From Acanthamoeba sp. SK_2022b (Eukaryota > Discosea > Longamoebia > Acanthamoebidae): a stretch of DNA of 22,672 nucleotides. Made by a program: the position numbers and the translations under genes. The stretch is from the NCBI GenBank assembly GCA_027943245.1, contig JANDJZ010000595.1:1-22672 (forward strand), written 5' to 3'. The notes below the pieces were generated by a model, which had not been told where the DNA came from, did no database searches, and saw only the letters and a list, made by a program, of their open reading frames with translations. Shown here in pieces: positions 12,501-21,705 of this stretch; the first letter of the stretch is position 1; each line of letters opens with the position of its first letter.

Positions 12501-14149
12501 CTTCCTCACCGATCTCACCTTCATCGACGAGAACGAGGACAAGGTATAGCCGCCTTGCGTGCTTGCTTGTCGCGTGTCCACGACACGTGCTGACCTTTTC
12601 CCGGCGCGTGCCATCCTTAAGGTGGCGCGCAAGAAGGAGAGCGACGCGGCCGAGCACGACGCCAAGGAGGCCCACGACGAGCGCTCCGCCAAGTCCGACC
12701 AGGACCCGGCCTCTGGCGAGGAGGCGCCCGCCAATCCCGACGCCGCCGACGCCGACCCGGCCGCCGCGCAGCAGAGCAAGGACGGCTTCGAGGCCACGGT
12801 CGAGGAGGAGAAGGAGCTCGTCAACTTCCAGAAGATGGAGCTCGTCGGTACGTCGTGTCGCGTGCGTGTGTTGGGGAGCGACAACCAACCAATCGGCTGA
12901 TGAGCTCGCGCGCGCGCGTTTCTCCTAATTGCGGTGGCAGGCAAAGTGCTGCTGAATGTGAGGAAGTTCCAGAAGGCGACCTACAAGAACCTGATCCCGT
13001 CGGCGCCATTCCAGAAATTCTTTGGCGAGATCGCGGAGGTGCCGATGCCGCCGCCCGAGGAGGCGGCGCGGGAGAAGAAGAAGGAGGACCTCTACGCCGA
13101 CTCGTGCTTCATGTGGAGCCTCGACCACATCTACAAGTACTCCCTCGTCATCGAGCCACGCGACGGCAAGCCGCCCAAGACCAAGACCACCAAGCCCAAG
13201 AAGTAATGCCACCACCACCACCACCTCTCCCGAGAACCGCACACGCACACGCACACGCGCGCGCGCAAACCGCACACGGCGCTGACGGCGGGGAAATTGT
13301 ATGGATTGTTGTCGACAGGTCGCACCGCACGAGCGCGACGGCGCCGTCGTCGCTCGAGGGCAGCCCCGTGAAGGCCAAGAAGGAGTCGCGCAAGGGCGCG
13401 TCTTCGAAGAAGTACGCCACGATGGGCCGGGCGAGCAAGAGGACGCCCGACGCCACCCTCACCATCCAGCAGAACCCTCTCCTCATGCAGCTCCAGTCCA
13501 GGTTCCACCCTCGACCGCACTCACGCACACGCACACGCACACGCACACGCACACGCACACGCACACGCACACGCACACGCACACGCACACGCACACGCAC
13601 ACGCGCGCTAATGCAATGCGCTGCTGTGTACACAGAAACCTGCAGAAGAGGACGTCGAGGAGTGGATCGATCGACGCGCCGTCGGTGACGAATCCGCCGC
13701 CGGCCCCGCCCGCGCAGCCGCCGGTGACGATCAACCCGCTCATCGCGGCGGCGGCGGCGGCGGCCAAGAAGGAGCGGAGCTACTCGATGCCGCCCATCAT
13801 CCTCGAGAAGTCGGCCTCGCTGTCGGCCCTGCGCAAGTATCGCGAGGAGAAGGAGGACGAGCTCGAGCGCAGCCGCGACGAGGGGAGCGACAGCAGCAAC
13901 GGCAGCAGCAAGAGCAACAGCTTCGACAGCACGAACGACGGCAACGACGCGAGGGAGCTGCTGTCGCCGTCGTCGCTGTCGACATCGATGGTGGCGGTGA
14001 GCGAGAGGAGGAAGTCGGACAAGAAGGAGCGAAAGGAGAAGAAGGAGAAGAAGGACAAGAAGGACAAGGGCAGCAAGCTGGCGGGCAAGAAGAAGCGGGA
14101 CTCCAACTCCAAGAAGGAGTCGCCGCTGCTGGCCACCACCGACAACTGA
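9502..14149 (+). CDS. Ras guanine-nucleotide exchange factor (RasGEF_N + CDC25-type RasGEF)
   Basis: Predicted to load GTP onto a Ras-family GTPase. Join: 9502-10153, 10423-10587, 10782-10907, 11083-11355, 11464-11561, 11643-11706, 11775-12088, 12198-12290, 12373-12543, 12622-12847, 12941-13202, 13319-13501, 13636-14149; 1046 residues, all phases consistent. Residues 1-95 are Lys/Arg-rich; 96-210 are strongly acidic. RasGEF_N spans about 273-405 (FVSTKELLQRIFDVYDAP). The catalytic domain spans about 470-800: NFQGMMMVNAALNNSAISRL is the Sos-like helical hairpin, SVPPIVPFMALFLTDL follows, and IEPRDGKP closes it. A charged insertion of about 60 residues, carried by exon 12622-12847, interrupts the catalytic domain. 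The C-terminus (about 830-1046) is Ser/Lys-rich and probably disordered. The ATG at 9502 is the only in-frame ATG upstream of conserved sequence. Intron 4 uses a GC donor. The Ras substrate cannot be told from sequence. Confidence 0.92.
10980..11070. repeat. 13 tandem copies of CGTGTGT in RasGEF intron 3
   Basis: Exact 7-bp units run from 10980 to about 11070, ending a dozen bases before the acceptor TTGCGTAG. It is related in sequence to the 9-bp CGTGTGTGT array in MON2. Confidence 0.95.
11356..11463 (+). other. GC-AG intron 4 of the RasGEF gene
   Basis: The exon ends GCC AAA G and the intron begins GCACGT; the acceptor is GTGCAG|AA TTG GCG. Phase 1 is restored (GAA). The only nearby GT (CAC|GTTTTT) is in the wrong phase and would shift the frame. 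Confidence 0.8.
13523..13607. repeat. (CACACG)n hexamer array in RasGEF intron 12
   Basis: About 13 copies of a 6-bp CACACG unit fill most of the intron 13502-13635, upstream of acceptor GTACACAG. Confidence 0.93.
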
Positions 14150-14386
14150 TAGAGGAGGACCGTGGAGGGGAAACTTGGTGGCCACCAAGTTGCAGACGTG
14201 TAATTATTTAGCTCAAGGCACTGATGTGTGTGTGTGTGTGCATTTTGTTGGTTGTATGAATACAGCACTTGACGATTTGTTTCATTGGCCAACATCAACA
14301 AGGGCACAACAGGAACAGCAAGAAGAGCGAAAAAGAAAAAAAGTAGCAAAAATCAGAGAAATTAGGTCATAATACAGACCGAAAAG
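14150..14386 (+). promoter_or_regulatory. Short RasGEF-SNF8 intergenic region
   Basis: 237 bases must hold the RasGEF 3' UTR and the SNF8 promoter. It contains a direct double stop (TGA TAG) after RasGEF, a short (TG)n at about 14224-14240 and A-rich sequence before the SNF8 ATG. No AATAAA is seen on the plus strand here. Confidence 0.5.
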
Positions 14387-15233
14387 ATGGCGCACAGACG
14401 CAGGGCAGTGGGCATCGCTGGGCTTACAAAGCAGGCACAGCACCAGCAGAGCTTCAAGAAGGCCGGCACCGAGCTCGAGGCGATGCGTGTCAAACAAATA
14501 TCCTTTTACCCCTCTATTATTTTTTAATTTTATGTTCTTTTATTTTGTATTATTGCTGCCTGTTAGTAAGGCCCTTGACCCGTGTGGGTGAGCACATGGA
14601 AGAGCAGCTCGACGTGTTCAAACGCAACCTCGAGGTACCTGGGCCCTACACGTTTGTTTACGCGGCCACCGCGTGTTACAAGAGCACTGCGTGTGTGGTG
14701 ACAGGCGTTTGCGCTCAAGTACAAGAAGGACATCAACAAGAACCCCGAGTTCCGAAGGCAGTTCCAGATCATGTGCCAGTCCATCGGCGTCGATCCGCTC
14801 GCCTGTACATACCACTATCTTCGCCTTTCTCTCTCGCCTTCTGATCCGTTTTTCTCTCACTCGCTACGTGCGTGCAACAGCCAAGAAGGGGTTTTGGGCA
14901 GAGCTGCTGGGCGTGGGCGACTTCTACTACCATCTCGCCGTGCAGATCGTGGAGGTACACTACCTCGCGCCACCGCTGCTCCTCTACGCATACACGTCAG
15001 CCGCCCACATTAAACGTGCATGCAAACCAAAACTCGCGCCGCCACGCACAGGTGTGTCTACGGACGCGGGGGTCGAACGGCGGGCTGATCGAGCTCAGCG
15101 AGCTCAAGCGCCACCTCGAAAAGAAACGCAAGGACGAGGGCGGCATCTCCGAGTACTCCACCGCCCACACGAGGTCGTGCCACTGCGTGCTCACGCGAGC
15201 TCCTCTCGCATCCCCCAATCTCTCTCCCTCTCT

Positions 15234-15304
<71 letters not shown>

Positions 15305-15885
15305 GGGATGACATCGAGCGGGCGATCAAGAAGCTGAAGGAGTTGGGCGAGGGCTTCGACATCTTCACCGTCGGCTCCACCAAAATGGTCTCGAAGAAGA
15401 AGCCTTCGCGTGCACGAACCTCGTGTTCCCTCTGCTGCTTCTCACGCCCACGCGCAACATGGCTGTGTATCGGGTGGGTGGACGGGTGGTGGCACACAGG
15501 TGCAATCGGTGCCGTGTGAGCTCAACAGCGACCACGCGGCCGTGTTGGCTTTGGCGCAGGTTTGAACACGTTGCCCCCCCCCCCGCCCGCCCCATTGGTC
15601 GGCGAGTGAGCGCGAGTATGTGCAGGACACCAACTACGTGACGTCGTCGTTGGTGCAACGGAAGCTCGGGTGGAGCCCGCAACGAATAGCTGGCGTGCTG
15701 GTACCAGCTTCAACAGGGCCTTCTTCTTTTTCTTTATTGGTTATGGCATATGGCTAAGTGTTTGTTGGCTGTGCCCGCTCGCCGAGCAGGATCTGCTGCT
15801 GCAGGAGGGCATGGCGTGGATCGACGACCAGGCCGAGGAGAGGGAGCGACGCTACTACTTCCCCTCCCTCATGACCGCCAAGTAG
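14387..15885 (+). CDS. SNF8: ESCRT-II subunit SNF8/VPS22
   Basis: VPS22 is the core subunit of ESCRT-II, which sorts ubiquitinated cargo into multivesicular endosomes. Join: 14387-14488, 14593-14634, 14705-14804, 14881-14954, 15052-15173, 15306-15387, 15500-15559, 15626-15700, 15790-15885; 250 residues, close to human SNF8 (258). Matches run end to end: [13 protein letters not shown] at the start, [74 protein letters not shown] and [15 protein letters not shown]. These cover the N-terminal helices and two winged-helix domains. The first join is uncertain: 14488/14593 gives a family-like length, while the alternative 14486/14571 adds eight residues. Intron 5 (15174-15305) ends in (CA)n-AAG. 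Its 3' end converges on the Hcp-like gene with 88 bases between stops. Confidence 0.94.
15238..15303. repeat. (CA)n microsatellite ending at an SNF8 3' splice site
   Basis: Pure CA tract on the coding strand. A CT-rich stretch (about 15220-15236) lies on its far side, and the splice acceptor CAAG|G follows the repeat directly. Confidence 0.95.
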
Positions 15886-15973
15886 AGGTTATAAAAATAC
15901 AAAAAATATGTTTTTATTTATTTATTTTATTTTATTTGTTTGGCGTACACGAGTGCGACACGTGTCAGACTAC
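15886..15973. terminator. Convergent 3' region of SNF8 and the Hcp-like gene
   Basis: Only 88 bases separate the two stop codons. The minus strand carries a run of overlapping AATAAA hexamers (about 15915-15940), a likely poly(A) signal for the Hcp-like gene. The transcripts probably overlap here. Confidence 0.55.
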
Positions 15974-16654
15974 TCAGTAGTCGTTGTCGTCGTCCGACTT
16001 CTTTGGCCAGAAGGGCGCCGAGGGCTCTCCGTTGAACGTCACCACCTCGTCGGTGAGGTCGTAGCCGGCGGTCGTCATCGTGGCCTCCTCGGACCCGATG
16101 CGCACGCCCAGGGTGATGTGGCGGTAGTTGAGCGACAGCGACTCGGTGGGCCGCCCGTTGCCGCGGTTGCCCACGGAAAGGGAGAAGCCGGAGATGAAGA
16201 CCGTGTCGAGCTCGAAGCGGGTGGTCGACTTGTCGGCGCGCTGGACGATCTCGACGACCGCGCGGCGAATGGGCTTGCGGAGCACGGTGTGGTGGAAGAT
16301 CACCGGCGATGAGGCGTCGGTCTCCTTGGTGATGGTGAGCTCGCTGACGGAGGGCGACGAGCACTCGACGCTCGACCGTATCTTGCGCTCCCAGGCCTCC
16401 TCCTCGGTCTCGCCCCTCTCCGCGGCGGCCTTGGCGGCGGCCTCCTCCTCCTCCTTCTTCTTGCGCTCGGCCTCGAGCTGCTCGGGCGTCTGGTTGCGGT
16501 AGCGCCGGCGGCCGCCGCTGCTGATGGCGAGGCCCGTCCCGAACTGGGCCGAGCTGCCCTTGATCCAGCCCTCGTGTCCGGGCTCGGTCACCGGTCCCTT
16601 GATTCCCTGAAGGAGGATGTAGACGTCTGATGCGGGCGTGGTCTGCTCGGCCAT
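15974..16654 (-). CDS. Hcp-fold (type VI secretion tube-like) protein, intronless
   Basis: Resembles the bacterial Hcp family (PF05638/COG3157), whose members form hexameric rings of the type VI secretion tube. 226 residues from the ATG at 16654, context AACAAAATGG. Matching segments in order: VYILLQGIKGPVTEPGHEGW (strand 1), ELTITKETDASSPVIFHHTV, KPIRRAVVEIVQRADK, TRFELDTVFISGFSLS and PTESLSLNYRHITLGVR. Between strand 1 and the second block lies a Glu/Lys/Ala-rich segment (about residues 50-98), probably helical. It accounts for most of the excess over the usual length of about 160-170. No signal peptide or membrane segment is seen, so it is probably cytosolic. The gene has no intron, unlike all its neighbours. 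The role in a eukaryote is unknown; the fold assignment is from remembered family patterns. Confidence 0.8.
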   Translation of the reverse strand: MAEQTTPASDVYILLQGIKGPVTEPGHEGWIKGSSAQFGTGLAISSGGRRRYRNQTPEQLEAERKKKEEEEAAAKAAAERGETEEEAWERKIRSSVECSSPSVSELTITKETDASSPVIFHHTVLRKPIRRAVVEIVQRADKSTTRFELDTVFISGFSLSVGNRGNGRPTESLSLNYRHITLGVRIGSEEATMTTAGYDLTDEVVTFNGEPSAPFWPKKSDDDNDY

Positions 16655-16878
16655 TTTGTTTGTGTTGTTTGTTGGTTGTTGGTTGTGTGTGAGTTGTGTG
16701 GCTTTGTTTGCAAAGAGCTCGTGCTGGGATTGGGGGGGCCAATGAAGTGAATTGGGCAGATGCACTCAAAGGCCCATATTGCAAGAAGAAATGAACGAAA
16801 ACGAAAAAGCAACAACGAAAAAAAGAACGAAAACGAAAAAGCAACAACGAAACGGAGAGAGAGTGAGAAGTTGGAGAG
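16655..16878. promoter_or_regulatory. Divergent promoter with a 28-bp direct repeat
   Basis: 224 bases separate the start codons of the Hcp-like and F-box/MORN genes. Two exact copies of a 28-base A-rich unit starting GAACGAAAACG lie at 16793-16820 and 16825-16852, separated by AAAA. This repeat is the only evident structure; it could be a binding-site duplication or 5' UTR sequence. Confidence 0.6.
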
Positions 16879-18329
<1,451 letters not shown>

Positions 18330-18399
18330 TGCGATCTCATGATGTGCGCGACACTGCTAGAAAGAACTGCGGGTAAACTGCGGGATTGCGCGGTGGTTG
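18330..18399. other. 3' flank of the F-box/MORN gene
   Basis: Short non-coding stretch with degenerate GCGGG words leading into the tandem array. No clear AATAAA on the plus strand. Confidence 0.4.
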
Positions 18400-18804
18400 G
18401 CGGGAAAATGGCGGGTTTGCAACACCCAAGCGGGAAAACCCACTCGCTACCCGCTTTGCCAAGCGTGTAGAGCGGCGCGCTGTGCGCAAGCGGGAAAAAG
18501 ATACTTTTGCCTGCTCCACGCAGGCGCGTCGCGTGGGGCGGCCACACGCATGCGGGAAAAAGATACTTTTTGCCTGCTCCACGCAGGCGCGTAGCGTGCG
18601 GCGGCCACACGCATGCGGGAAAAGGCCGTTTCTACCCGCTTTGGCCAAGCGTGCAGAGTAGGGCAGCCACACGCATGCGGGAAAAGGCCGTTTCTACCCG
18701 CTTCGCCCAAGCGTGCAGAGTAGGGCAGCCACACGCATGCGGGAAAAAGATACTTTTGCTCCACGCAGGCGCGTAGAGTGGGGCAGCCGCACGCATGCGG
18801 GAAA
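18400..18804. repeat. Tandem array of about 62-bp units with GCGGGAAA (minus TTTCCCGC)
   Basis: The octamer GCGGGAAA starts at 18400, 18430, 18490, 18552, 18615, 18677, 18739 and 18797; after the first two, spacings are 60, 62, 63, 62, 62 and 58. Later units are preceded by the shared CACACGCATGC (or CGCACGCATGC). Unit bodies are of two types. One carries GATACTTTTG and the hairpin GCCTGC-TCCAC-GCAGGC; the other carries TTTCTACC and the hairpin CGCTT-loop-AAGCG. The array separates the convergent F-box/MORN gene and the Asp-rich gene. Open frames across it are by-products of the repeat. Confidence 0.9.
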
Positions 18805-18925
18805 GGCATTTACTACCCGCTCTGCGTCCAAGAAGCGTTTTTTGCACGTTACAAAGCTAGAAGGATGTGTGGAGTCGGAGTCTTGTCCGCTCAGTTGCTG
18901 GCTGGCCGGCAGGCAGGCGATGGGC

Positions 18926-21214
18926 TCATGCTCGGCGCTCAGCTCCTGGTACCTCTCTTTGCTTCTGGAAAGGGAGGACATTGAGCATATCATCAGGCTC
19001 AATCATAAGAAGGATCGTATGAATGGACTGGTCGGGCAGATCACGAGTGTCGGCACGGCGGCCCACTTTACTTGCTGAAGTTCTGGGAAGAGGGCTTTCT
19101 CCTGCGCTGGCAGGTCCACCCTTGCTTGTGGCCACTGTGCTGAGCAGAGCCAAAAGGTCTTCCTGATCCTGCACGGACATCTAAGAACGAGCAGTCTGAA
19201 GAGAGAAAGAGGCAGACTTACCGTTGGAACGTAGGGCTCTGCTGGCTGAGAAGAAGACTCTGTTCTTGCTCTCTTATTTTGCTTCGCCGCTCGTTCGATG
19301 ATCAGCGACGCTCCCTTCTTGGTCGGACGTGCTTGGCGTTGAGGTCGGTGTGGGCCTTTGGCAGGCGTGCCCACCTCAGACGCTCTCTCCCGCGAGGTGG
19401 CCGACCTTGAGGTCGGTTTGGATTGAGACTTCTTATTCATCGATGGGAGCTCCAATTCGGTGCAGCTTTCGTCACTTGTCTGAGACTCACTCAATTTAGT
19501 TGTACGCTTGCGCTTCTTCGTGTTCGACCGGCGGTCACTGACGTCCTTTTTCTGGCCCTTGATACGGCAGTCAGCTTGTCTATCGTGGAGCTTCTCGTCA
19601 TCGTCGTCATTGCCGTTACGCCTCTTGTCGTCGTCGTCGTTGTCGTCATTGTCGTTACGCCTCTTGTCGTCGTAGCCGCGCCTCTTGTCCTTGTCGTCGT
19701 CGTCGTCGTAGTCACGCCTCTTGTCCTTGTCGTCGTCGTCGTTGTAGTCACGCCTCTTGTCCTTGTCGTCGTCGTCGTTGTCGTTGTAGTCACGCCTCTT
19801 GTCCTTGTCGTCGTCGTAGTCGCGCCTCTTGTCCTTGTCGTCGTCGTCGTCGTAGCCGCGCCTCTTGTCCTTGTCGTCGTCGTCGTCGTAGTCACGCCTC
19901 TTGTCCTTGTCGTCGTCGTCGTCGTCGCGCCTCTTGTCCTTGTCGTCGTCATCGTAGCCGCGCCTCTTGTCCTTGTCGTCGTCGTCGTAGTCGCGCCTCT
20001 TGTCCTTGTCGTCGTCGTTGTCGTAGTCGCGCCTCTTGTCCTTGTTGTCGTTGTCGTAGCCGCGCCTCTTGTCCTTGTCGTCGTCGTTGTCGTAGTCGCG
20101 CCTCTTGTCCTTGTCGTTGTCGTTGTCGTCGTAGTCGCGCCTCTTGTCCTTGTCGTTGTAGTCGCGCCTCTTGTCCTTGTCGTCGTCGGTAAGGTCCCGT
20201 CGAGCCTAGTACTGACTATTAAAATGCTGTGTTTGCATTTTTATTTAAAAGAGGCGTACCAACTCCTCAGCCAAAGACGTTGACGGTCTCGACGTTGAGG
20301 AAGAAGATGAGGACTTTGACATCTTCTTTCTCAGCCTCGCAAACTCGTTCTTGTTCTCTTTCAGGTCTAGACTCTAACGACGGATACATACAGTTAATAA
20401 TAGCGTCATAAGTATAATCACAGAAAGGAATGTACCTTGGATACAAGGGCAAACAGCCAACCTGCTTGTTCGCCCTTACAGTTCTCAAGAAGCTTCTTAT
20501 TGAAGAAAGCAACACTCTGAGCCAAATGTACGCCCTTGGAGTCATGCGCGCTATCGAGGTAGGTTAACTCTCCGGCCTTCTGAAAGCTTGCCCGCAAGAT
20601 AGACAAATGGGCGTCCTCTTCTGCACAACAGACGAAAGACTTAGCGTTGAAAGTAGTGGATGGGGAGGAATCTAACGTACCTTTAGTCAGGTGCTCCCTG
20701 AACTTATTGAATGCCTTGAACTTGTCGTAGGGTCACTTCATTGGCTTGGTGAACTCATCGTAGGCATGAACGAGCTCCTTCTTAATGAAGTTGGTGACAT
20801 TTCACCGTCGTCCACGTACCTGCGATGAAGAGTTAAATACGCAACACGCTGCACCGAGAGACGACTACTTACCCAATTAGAGAGGTTCCACTTGACGTGT
20901 TGTTCAACGTCGTCGTTCACCTTGGTGACCTTGTACTTGTCCATCATCTTCTTCTTGAAGTTCTCGTCGGCTACTACACCATCGCCGGTCTTGCTGAAGC
21001 CACCACATTGAAAGTAGAGAGCCTCTCTCTCGGCTTTGAGATCCTCATGGATCATCTCCACAGAGAGCGCCGAGTTCCACTGTTTGAGACGTACAAGCAC
21101 CTGGCTCTGCACACCAAGGATTCGAGCCGTCTCGTCACCCTGACGGACTAACTGGTCCAGCATCCTGCGGACGTAGACCTCGAACTGTTCGTTCTTCTTC
21201 ATCTTCGACGACAT
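18926..21214 (-). CDS. Unrecognised Asp/Lys/Arg-repeat protein, possibly a pseudogene
   Basis: Exons (minus, ascending): 18926-19180, 19222-20205, 20260-20373, 20436-20620, 20681-20819, 20873-21214. Phases agree throughout (673 codons), but exon 20681-20819 contains two in-frame TGAs (20802-20804, 20733-20735). The N-terminal 114 residues, from MSSKMKKNEQFEVYVRRML, look like a globular alpha-helical domain of no family I know. A Ser-rich linker ends in LAEEL. The large exon encodes 17 DKRR-containing repeats of about 11 residues (typical unit DYDDDDKDKRR), then the basic cluster KKRKR, a plausible nuclear signal. The C-terminus is Ser/Lys-rich. An upstream in-frame extension to about 21289 is possible. 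Intron 19181-19221 is only 41 bases. Either a decayed gene, a sequence with errors, or one needing TGA read-through. Confidence 0.6.
19617..20191 (-). repeat. 33-39 bp coding tandem repeat (17 DKRR units)
   Basis: Built from GAC, AAG, AGG/CGC and TAC triplets on the minus strand. The array stays in one frame despite varying unit length because all length changes are whole triplets. This is the central part of the exon 19222-20205; the Val-rich frame on the plus strand is its shadow. Confidence 0.9.
20733..20804 (-). pseudogene. Two in-frame TGA codons in one exon
   Basis: Codons 120 and 143 of the joined frame are TGA. Between and after them the frame reads as ordinary coding sequence (NFIKKELVHAYDEFTKPMK, then PYDKFKAFNKFREHLTK), and the exon fits the phases of both neighbours. 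The first TGA could be avoided with the weak acceptor CATTAAG; the second has no convincing splice escape. Confidence 0.55.
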
Positions 21215-21376
21215 GTAGTGTTGTTGCTGGCGAGTAGAACAATGACCAAACCGCTGCAGTGACCAGACCATTCTACAATGCGCAGGCAAACACTTGCGCG
21301 ACTAGTGAATAAAACAAATAAATTAGATAAAAATATAAATTTTATGTTTATCTTCAAGCAGGCGACAGTGTACCAT

Positions 21377-21535
21377 GACAGCAGCTCAACCTCGTCCTCG
21401 TGGACAAGCTCGTCTTCGTCAACAAGCTCATCCTACTGCCCGTCCTCGTCCTCGTGGACAAGCTCGTCTTCGTCTTCGTCTTCGTCTTCGTCTTCGTCTT
21501 CGTCTTTGTGGACAAGCTTGTCACGCTTGTTTCCG
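21377..21535 (-). other. Acidic low-complexity tract, upstream of the Asp-rich gene
   Basis: The minus strand reads as DKLVHKDEDEDED-type sequence with LVHEDE repeats, based on GACGAA triplets and a repeated GAGCTTGTCCACGAGGACGA block. It is interrupted by a TAG (GGG CAG TAG GAT GAG). It could be a degraded 5' exon of the Asp-rich gene; the plus strand gives a Ser-rich frame instead. No gene call is safe. Confidence 0.4.
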
Positions 21536-21705
21536 GTCCTGTTATAATAACAATAATAATAATTCAACAAGTAATAAGTGAATAAAGTGTAACAAAATAA
21601 ATAATTAGCGTGCTTCCCTTACCTTATGGCGCATGAGCGGCAGCAGAATTGAAATGTCACCCGATTGCTGGCGAGTGTTTGTTTTAATTAATTAATTAAA
21701 ACAAA
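21536..21705. other. AT-rich spacer
   Basis: AT-rich, with TTAATTAATTAATTAA-type sequence at about 21684-21700 beside the fold-back element. A possible minus-strand splice donor (ATAAG|GTAAGG, about 21624) has no supported gene. Confidence 0.4.

Noticed and set aside
18400..18804. CRISPR-like array (regular spacing of a short repeat)
   Set aside because: The genome is eukaryotic, the spacers are themselves repeats of two types, and there are no cas genes.
19423..20283. 286-codon Val/Leu-rich plus-strand frame that looks like a membrane protein
   Set aside because: It is the shadow of the GAC/AAG/CGC repeat read on the other strand; the minus frame has splice signals in phase and a sensible composition.
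20733..20804. Selenocysteine recoding of the two TGAs
   Set aside because: Both sites look like former tryptophans, no redox motif surrounds them and no SECIS-like element was recognised.
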